DNA of 64,000 nt from contig JAUZTG010000017.1 in the NCBI GenBank assembly GCA_030734395.1, positions 186,001 to 250,000 of the forward strand, given 5' to 3'. The notes beneath the pieces were generated by a model. It had not been told where the DNA came from, searched no databases, and saw only the letters and a program-made list of their open reading frames with translations. This stretch comes from Sarocladium kiliense (taxonomy: Eukaryota > Ascomycota > Sordariomycetes > Hypocreales > Sarocladiaceae). Shown here one piece after another: positions 58,234 to 64,000 of this stretch. Both the position numbers and the translations under genes were made by a program. Numbering within the stretch: the first letter of the stretch is position 1; the number at the start of each line of letters is the position of its first letter.

Positions 58234-59755
58234 CTCGAGTTCTGCAAGATGTTGGAGCTTCTCTACTTTCTTCACAGTCTATCCTGCGAAAGGAAGATGA
58301 GGCTACTGAGAGAAAGGAAGGCCGGCGAGGAAAACTTTCTCGGGATTTCCCCGAAGCTTGACAATCCTCTTATGACATCGAGAAGTAAACCTGCCAAAGT
58401 CCTCTCTCCCTACGCGAAGTCAACAACCCCTGAGAAAGGTTTCTGTACCTTGCAAAGCCGGGAATTGAGGGTCTTAGGTCAGTGGAAAAAGTCGCCCCTA
58501 GTACGAGGCCTGGTTCTTTCTTTCCATGCAATGCCCTGTTTCAAGCGGTCACGATTCCCCTTGGATCCAATCATCTGGGACTCGTGGGGTTCGCCATTAT
58601 AAGCACTTCAGAGATCGGCAATGATTAGTCTAATCACGGCTATCTGTAGAGCTTTGTCACAATAGCGGCCCTACTTCATGTCCACTTGTCGAAAGTTCTT
58701 TTACGAGGAGCTAGGATGTTGCTTTCTTGGCCGCTTTAACGGGCTGGGATGAAACGGCCGCTCGAGTCATGCTGTACGAAGTCATTGTGGAGAGAAAATT
58801 GTAGCTCGTCCTGCTCGTCTTGATGGCTCTTAAATTGTCCTATCACAGGTGAAGGAGAGGATCCCGCGAGACGCGACACTAATAACATGACCCCTAGCCG
58901 TCATTCGCCGCCAAACAAGGATTATCAGTTCGCATACCTGATTTAGGTTTTGATCTTTGTGCTGTCCTTTCGAAACCGTGGCTTCAAGATCCTTTAACCT
59001 AGTAACTTGGGGTATACGGTTCTCCTCATTCGTTACGATCGCGTTGTACCTCTCGGATTATGTTAATTCCTCTCGCTGATAATGCACGTGGAGGTTCATA
59101 ACTGTCAAGGTGATGGACTGACAGGTCAAGCTGTGGAGTAGGGCAGGGGTTAGGAAGGACTCTGTCAAATGTGAATAGACAGCTTGAAGGCAAATTCCCC
59201 TCGGGTATCCAGTACGGTGCTGTCGTCAGATTGTGTGCCAATATACCGACAAGTAATGCGAGTTTGGACACTTCGGTATAGTTCGCAATCGTTCAGATAG
59301 ACGGGGAATCATCGTCGCGAGCGATCACGAAGACAAATGAACAGCACATTCGACTTTTAGCTGGAATCTGTGCTTGGGGATGCGGAGCTCGGACTTGGGT
59401 CTCGTATACTTGGCCAATCTCGTCCTTCGCTTTTGTTAGTGTGTTATCCCTGACATGTCAGGGACTTGCAACGGTCTTGTCAAGGATCAACCTTTCTCAC
59501 CCAGAATGGAGCCAGGGCGTCAGACAGAATGTGGGTTGGCTCCGCTTCTTGCGTCCAACGATGGCTCGGTAGTGAGAAAGCTTGAGCTTTTGGAAAGGCG
59601 GTCGTGCAACGGAGCAACGCCATGAGGTAGACCCTTGTCCCAAATAGAATACTTCTTTGGCCACTTCGCCGTCCAGCTCCTGACTGTCTTGCATCTCGAA
59701 TACACATTGTGACGGCTATTTCCCAATACTGAGAACCTCTATATTGTATTTGAAC
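58234..59755. promoter_or_regulatory. Divergent region between receptor and nitrilase genes, with an 18-bp palindrome
   Basis: About 1.5 kb with no gene. A perfect 18-bp palindrome lies at 59447-59464, about 290 bp upstream of the nitrilase start. Confidence 0.5.
59447..59464. promoter_or_regulatory. Perfect 18-bp palindrome, possible operator of the nitrilase gene
   Basis: TCCCTGACATGTCAGGGA reads the same on both strands. A palindrome of this length is rare by chance, and its place about 290 bp upstream of the start codon fits a site for a dimeric regulator. Confidence 0.4.
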
Positions 59756-60860
59756 ATGTCTACCGCCACCCTGAAAGTTGCTATCACGCAGGCCGAGCCC
59801 GTGTACCTCGACCTTGCCGCTACTCTCAAGAAGACCATCGCTCTGATTGACGATGCTGCTCAGAATAGCGCCCGACTGATTGCCTTCCCGGAGGTATGGA
59901 TGAGCGGATACCCGGGTTGGATCTGGTGAGTTACTTTTCCAGTGAGCTGGAAAGTTCTTGAAGGGGGCTTTCGAATCTCATGTGCTAATGTCTATTGTCA
60001 GGCAACGCCCGGTCGACCCTTATATGAACACCCAATATCAAATGAACTCCCTGGCAATTGAGTCACACGAGATGGAGCAGATTAAATCCGCGGCGAAACG
60101 CAACAACATTGCCGTTGTCCTTGGCTTCTCTGAGCGCACCCCTTCGCACAGCCTCTACATCTCCCAAGCTATCATCTCTCCTCAAGGCGATCTCGCCCTG
60201 CATCGCCGCAAAGTAAAGCCTACCTATATGGAGCGTACCGTTTTCGGCGATGGCTCCGGCGCTGACTTGAACAATGTGGTCGAGCTTGACTTTGGGGGAG
60301 AGGTGGGCAAGGTTCGTATTGGGACTCTTGCATGCTGGGAGCACACACAGCCTCTGCTGAAGTATCACACCTACGCGCAGCGCGAGGAGGTTCACATCTC
60401 CATGTGGCCCCCGATCGACCCCCACGGTGGTGTCGAGTCTCCTGGTCTCTACAGCATGTCTGCCGAGGGTGTCATGAACCTCTCTCAGACCTATGCCATG
60501 GAAGGTGGCGCTTACGTCCTGCACTGCACTGGAGTGTGCAATGAACAGGGCATCGAAACGATGAAGACCAAGGGTGGCCTGCTCTTCCAGGCTCCTGGTG
60601 GCGGTCACAGCGCGGCCATCGGCCCTGACGGTCGAAGACTTACTGCACCATTTGCGGATGGCAATGCCTCAGCGGAGGGCATTGTCTATGCTGATCTGGA
60701 CCTGGCACGGATTATCACAAACCGTAGCTTCATTGACGTTGTTGGACACTATAGTCGTCCAGATCTGTTGTGGCTTGGTGCTGACAGCAAGCAGAAGGAT
60801 TTTGTTATCTCGCGCCGTGACGCTGAGAAGGAGGCCGAGGAGAGCAGTAAAGACGCGTAA
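59756..60860 (+). CDS. Nitrilase
   Basis: Two exons, 59756-59925 and 60002-60860, give 342 aa. The catalytic triad of the family is complete: Glu46 in LIAFPEVWMSGYPGWIW, Lys129 in HRRKVKPTYMERTVFG, and Cys168 in GTLACWEHTQPLLKY. CWEH is the signature of true nitrilases, and the spacing matches the usual Glu48-Lys131-Cys165 arrangement closely. The enzyme turns a nitrile into a carboxylic acid and ammonia. A cyanide hydratase, which belongs to the same branch, cannot be excluded, although those usually have a longer C-terminus. The C-terminal tail (DAEKEAEESSKDA) is charged. No signal peptide is seen, so it is intracellular. Confidence 0.92.
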
Positions 60861-62025
60861 TGAACAATCGACACGTACATCTCAGACCAAGCGATAGATC
60901 TCCTTGACTTCGTCTGGAATACGATTTTAAATACATACATGATCCTACCTTAGTCAAAGTCCGCAAGAAAGCCCTGACTCATCTCACGTCGTTCTCGCAT
61001 ATCATGATTCACCAGTATAAATACCATCATTTTCCTTGGTGCGATATCGCGAAGGTCGAAGCTGGAAACATGTGTCTGTAATCTTCATCATACTTTTACT
61101 CACTATGAATTAGATTGAGGCAATAATGACGAGCGTTATTACTGTGTACACAAGTCTTGACCTGTTGTGCTTCTGGAGCCGTAGACACTGGGAATCTCAT
61201 TCGCTAGCAGCGGGAGACGACTTGAGTATACCACCATCTCCAGAGATCAACAAAACAGGAACGAATTTTGTTACTAAAGTGAAGAAGCAAATTCTTGAAT
61301 GAAAGCAAAGGAGGCAGGCTTCGCGTTACCGCGTACATGCACATTACCGCCCAGCACTCCACCTGCATATCAAGCGCCCGATGTGAGCTGCACCCCGTTG
61401 GGTGAAGCACTCACAGGAACAGCTCAAAAACATCAGCTTCGGCAAAACATGACAAAATGATCGCTCCCAAAATCAAGCAAAGCATCGTGGCAAGAGAGGC
61501 GATGAGGATCACCTTAAGTGCTTGGGAAGACCAGGGCAAGGCTTTCCATTCAAGGTGGTCAGGAAAATCGGCATACTGCCTGCAGTGAGGGCTTTCGTAG
61601 GCGCCAGGCAAATCTGTGAGCCCAACCAACAAACGATGCTCGTCGCGGTTGGTACAACTATGATTGCACAGCCCCTATGGGCCCTTGTATCACATTAGAC
61701 TGCTATAGGCAACGTCTGGACAGGTCGGGCGTTGCATGCGCCAGAATCACTTGTGGACAAATCAAAATCGCCAAGTTTAGCTGTAGGTGCATAGGTAGGC
61801 AGTTGGTTGCCTGCGTCTCTGTAACAAGATCAACACCCCGCGCCACATCTGCTGCCGATGTTTTCTTTGATTGGGTCTATGAGACGGTAGAACAGGAAAT
61901 GCGGTTACGCAGAAAGCCCTGCACCTGGGCGATAATGCTTAAAGACCTGTTCGCCCCAGGATGAGGGCGCTGCATCGCAAGTTTGCGTCTTGTTCTTCTT
62001 GTTCTTCTTCGGACTGCAGGACTCC
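60861..62025. other. Intergenic region with one weak membrane-peptide frame
   Basis: No gene is well supported. On the minus strand at 61632-61411 a 73-codon frame without an ATG start contains one strong hydrophobic span (VILIASLATMLCLILGAIIL). It may be the last exon of a small unplaced gene or chance. Confidence 0.3.
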
Positions 62026-64000
62026 ATGGAGGCTGTCGGACTTGGTGTAGGGCTGGTTCCAGTTGCTTTCAAAGCTTACCACGAACTCAGCGCCTACATT
62101 GATTCCGTCAAGAATGCCGACTCCGAGACCGAGTCGCTCACTCGGCAATTGAGCCAAGGACGAAAGTTGCTCAGCGTGATCGCCGAGACAGCGAACAAAA
62201 CTGGTCCAATCCAGAAGAGCCTCGAGGAACTCATCGTCGAAACCTTCCGACGTCTACACAGTGAGCTAGACGCTGCCGCGAAAGTCATTTCGAAAGCACG
62301 AGGGACATCAGATCTCTCATCACTTCAACAGACTCCGGCGTCTTTACAGAAGACGAAGAAGTATACCTATCATTGGAGAAGAGACGACATTAGGAAGCTG
62401 CAACAGCACCTATCCACCTGTGACACGCACCTCTGTGTCATACTGCAGACTTATAGCCTGTGAGTTTTGCAAGTCCCAAAGGCACGTCATATATATTATC
62501 TTGATGTTGATGGTTGTGACACAGTTGCGCTGCTAGAGTCGCTCACGCAGAGACAACCCGTCACCTGGTTGAAATCAAGTCGGCCATCCAAGGACCGAGT
62601 AACCTTGTGAGTCCAGCGTGCACGACGACTCCCGAGGCGATCTAACTCCTGGGATAGCGTACTATCAGCAGCAATCATATCACATACCAACAACAAGTTG
62701 TAACCAATACATGGGTCGCTCCCGTCACCAAGTCAAAGGTTCGTTCTCAGATCAAAGACCCTTGGCTGTCGGACACAGCTACTGCCCATGAGTGCCGTTG
62801 CCGACGCAAGGGTCGCGTCACGCGATCTTCAGCTGTGACCCGATGGTTCTCGGTGGATAAGGAATACAGGACAACAACCACACATGATGCAGGGTGCATG
62901 TACTATGGCTTGGAGACTTCGGGGACCGAGCAATTGTACACATTGACGATCAACGGTCGCAACCTTTCGAGTCGCCTCCCGACCGCAATCGCTCTCAGCA
63001 TTCACATGGCAAGTACTCGCTTCAATCAGTGGTCCATCTCGCCGCAAATGCGAACCTTCAACTTCATTGACCTCGAGCGTTCCCCAGCAATTCGACTGTT
63101 TGATCTCGCTGATGATCTAGAGGACATTGAGTGGGACGATCCGGTCATGGAGAAGAAAGCACGCTCATACTGGCACCACCACCTCATCAAGGTTTTCCAG
63201 ACTGGCAAGGCGTCTCCTTTTGACGTCGACCACAAGACGAACAGGCCAATACTTCACTTCCTTCGCTTCTCTGCACATCGCAATATGACGCCTTATACAA
63301 GGCTTATCTGGGAAACACTTCACCAACTCCATTTCCCTGAGCATATGCTGCTGTGTAATGGCCTGCAAGTGACTTTGTCCCCAGATGGCATGAGCCTTCG
63401 CGCATTGGCTTACACAGTTTAGGCAACCGTGGGCATGGAACTTTTCGAAGAGCCTTCCTCTCGAAGGAACAAGGCTAAGTCCCGAGTTGCTTCCTTGGAA
63501 TATCGAGCGGTGGCTCGAGCCGGAGGATATTCCTGAAGCCTTACTCGAAGGCAAAGCCCCAGCTGACGGTAAGCTTGGACGCGCATTCGTTCTCGTGATG
63601 ATTATGAATCAAAGAAGGTCGCTTCTCGAGAGTAAGTTCTGATGAAAGGGAGTGCATGGTGAGGTGCCCGCAAGGCTAAGTTCTCGACAGGTTCAAATGT
63701 CGGCCTTTTGTGTCAGGCTATCATCATGCGTTCGGGTTCGAAGGCTATCGAACTTCTTGACGATAATGTTTGTTCGTGGAACGAGCCATTCCTCAGCGAC
63801 ACGAGCAGCATTTGTGCTATAGATCTGGCTATCATGTGGTTTCCAGAACTCATGAACACCCTCCTTCAGGACGCAGCCAGCTCTGATCCACGACTTAATC
63901 GACTGAAATTGCCCCGCCCACACCCGTCCCAACACTCGTTCCTGGAGGTTGCCATCAACTTTGGTTTGCGGCATGGCCATCGGTTGGGAATGGCAACTAT
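62026..64000 (+). CDS. Fungal NLR/ankyrin-type protein, partial at the window end
   Basis: Five exons: 62026-62459, 62525-62606, 62658-63368, 63418-63568 and 63691 to beyond 64000. The N-terminus MEAVGLGVGLVPVAFKAYHE opens a helical domain like the one at the start of many fungal NLR and ankyrin proteins. The middle (WFSVDKEYRTTTTHDAGCMY, WNFSKSLPLEGTRLSPELLP) is known to me only from such proteins. After about residue 390 helices typical of ankyrin-like repeats begin, and the gene runs off the window. The fourth intron (63369-63417, 49 nt) is the least sure: an alternative is a single-base frameshift. No NTPase motif is present in the part seen. Such genes often act in self/non-self recognition, but that is inference. 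Confidence 0.65.

Noticed and set aside
61411..61632. 73-codon minus-strand frame with one hydrophobic helix
   Set aside because: No ATG, an upstream stop, and no exon could be joined with confidence; kept only as a note in the gap entry.
1..64000. tRNA, rRNA, CRISPR array, transposon ends
   Set aside because: None was recognised on reading both strands; a tRNA scan and a repeat library search would settle this.

Overview
The window is nuclear DNA of a filamentous ascomycete (Pezizomycotina). Genes are spliced, with mostly 47-95 nt introns that have GT-AG ends and CTNAC-like branch points. Other signs are a Zn2Cys6 regulator, an MCH-type MFS carrier, a Pth11-like receptor, a P450, fungal wall-degrading enzymes, and single-copy housekeeping genes (HMG-CoA synthase, PEX14, NDC80, HRI1). 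Protein character suggests Dothideomycetes, but that is an impression. All exon borders were placed by eye and checked for reading-frame phase; they are not supported by transcripts. I saw no rRNA, tRNA, CRISPR array or transposon.

Layout. 0.8-11 kb: a possible amine-catabolic cluster: a sarcosine/pipecolate-oxidase-like flavoenzyme ending in a peroxisomal signal, a Zn2Cys6 regulator, a dimethylglycine/sarcosine-dehydrogenase-like flavoprotein with a folate-binding half, and two dimeric alpha/beta-barrel (EthD-like) proteins. 12-20 kb: a membrane protein with an internal 30-bp repeat, HRI1, an MFS carrier and a P450. 19.7-23.8 kb: a RidA-family protein with an apparent secretion signal, divergent from an L-amino-acid oxidase precursor across a GATA-rich promoter. 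25-31 kb: HMG-CoA synthase, a DHCR24/DWARF1-like flavoprotein and an HSL-type hydrolase. 32-36 kb: divergent PEX14 and NDC80. 38-41 kb: a NAPE-PLD-like hydrolase and a small orphan ORF. 42-46 kb: GH43 glycosidase and GH28 polygalacturonase. 46-51 kb: a GMC oxidoreductase ending in SRL, divergent from a catalase ending in AHL. 51-58 kb: a NACHT-like protein lacking a P-loop, an AAA+ ATPase and a Pth11-like receptor. 59.7-60.9 kb: a nitrilase. 62 kb to the end: a partial fungal NLR/ankyrin-type gene.

How the genes may work together. Two ideas stand out. First, the divergent RidA-like and L-amino-acid oxidase genes could form an extracellular nitrogen-scavenging pair: the oxidase makes imino acids and the RidA-like protein hydrolyses them. 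The shared promoter carries two identically built inverted GATA pairs. Second, several products share a peroxisomal theme: an AKL-ended flavin oxidase, an SRL-ended GMC enzyme, an AHL-ended catalase and the import receptor-docking protein PEX14. The polygalacturonase and GH43 enzyme point to life on plant material.
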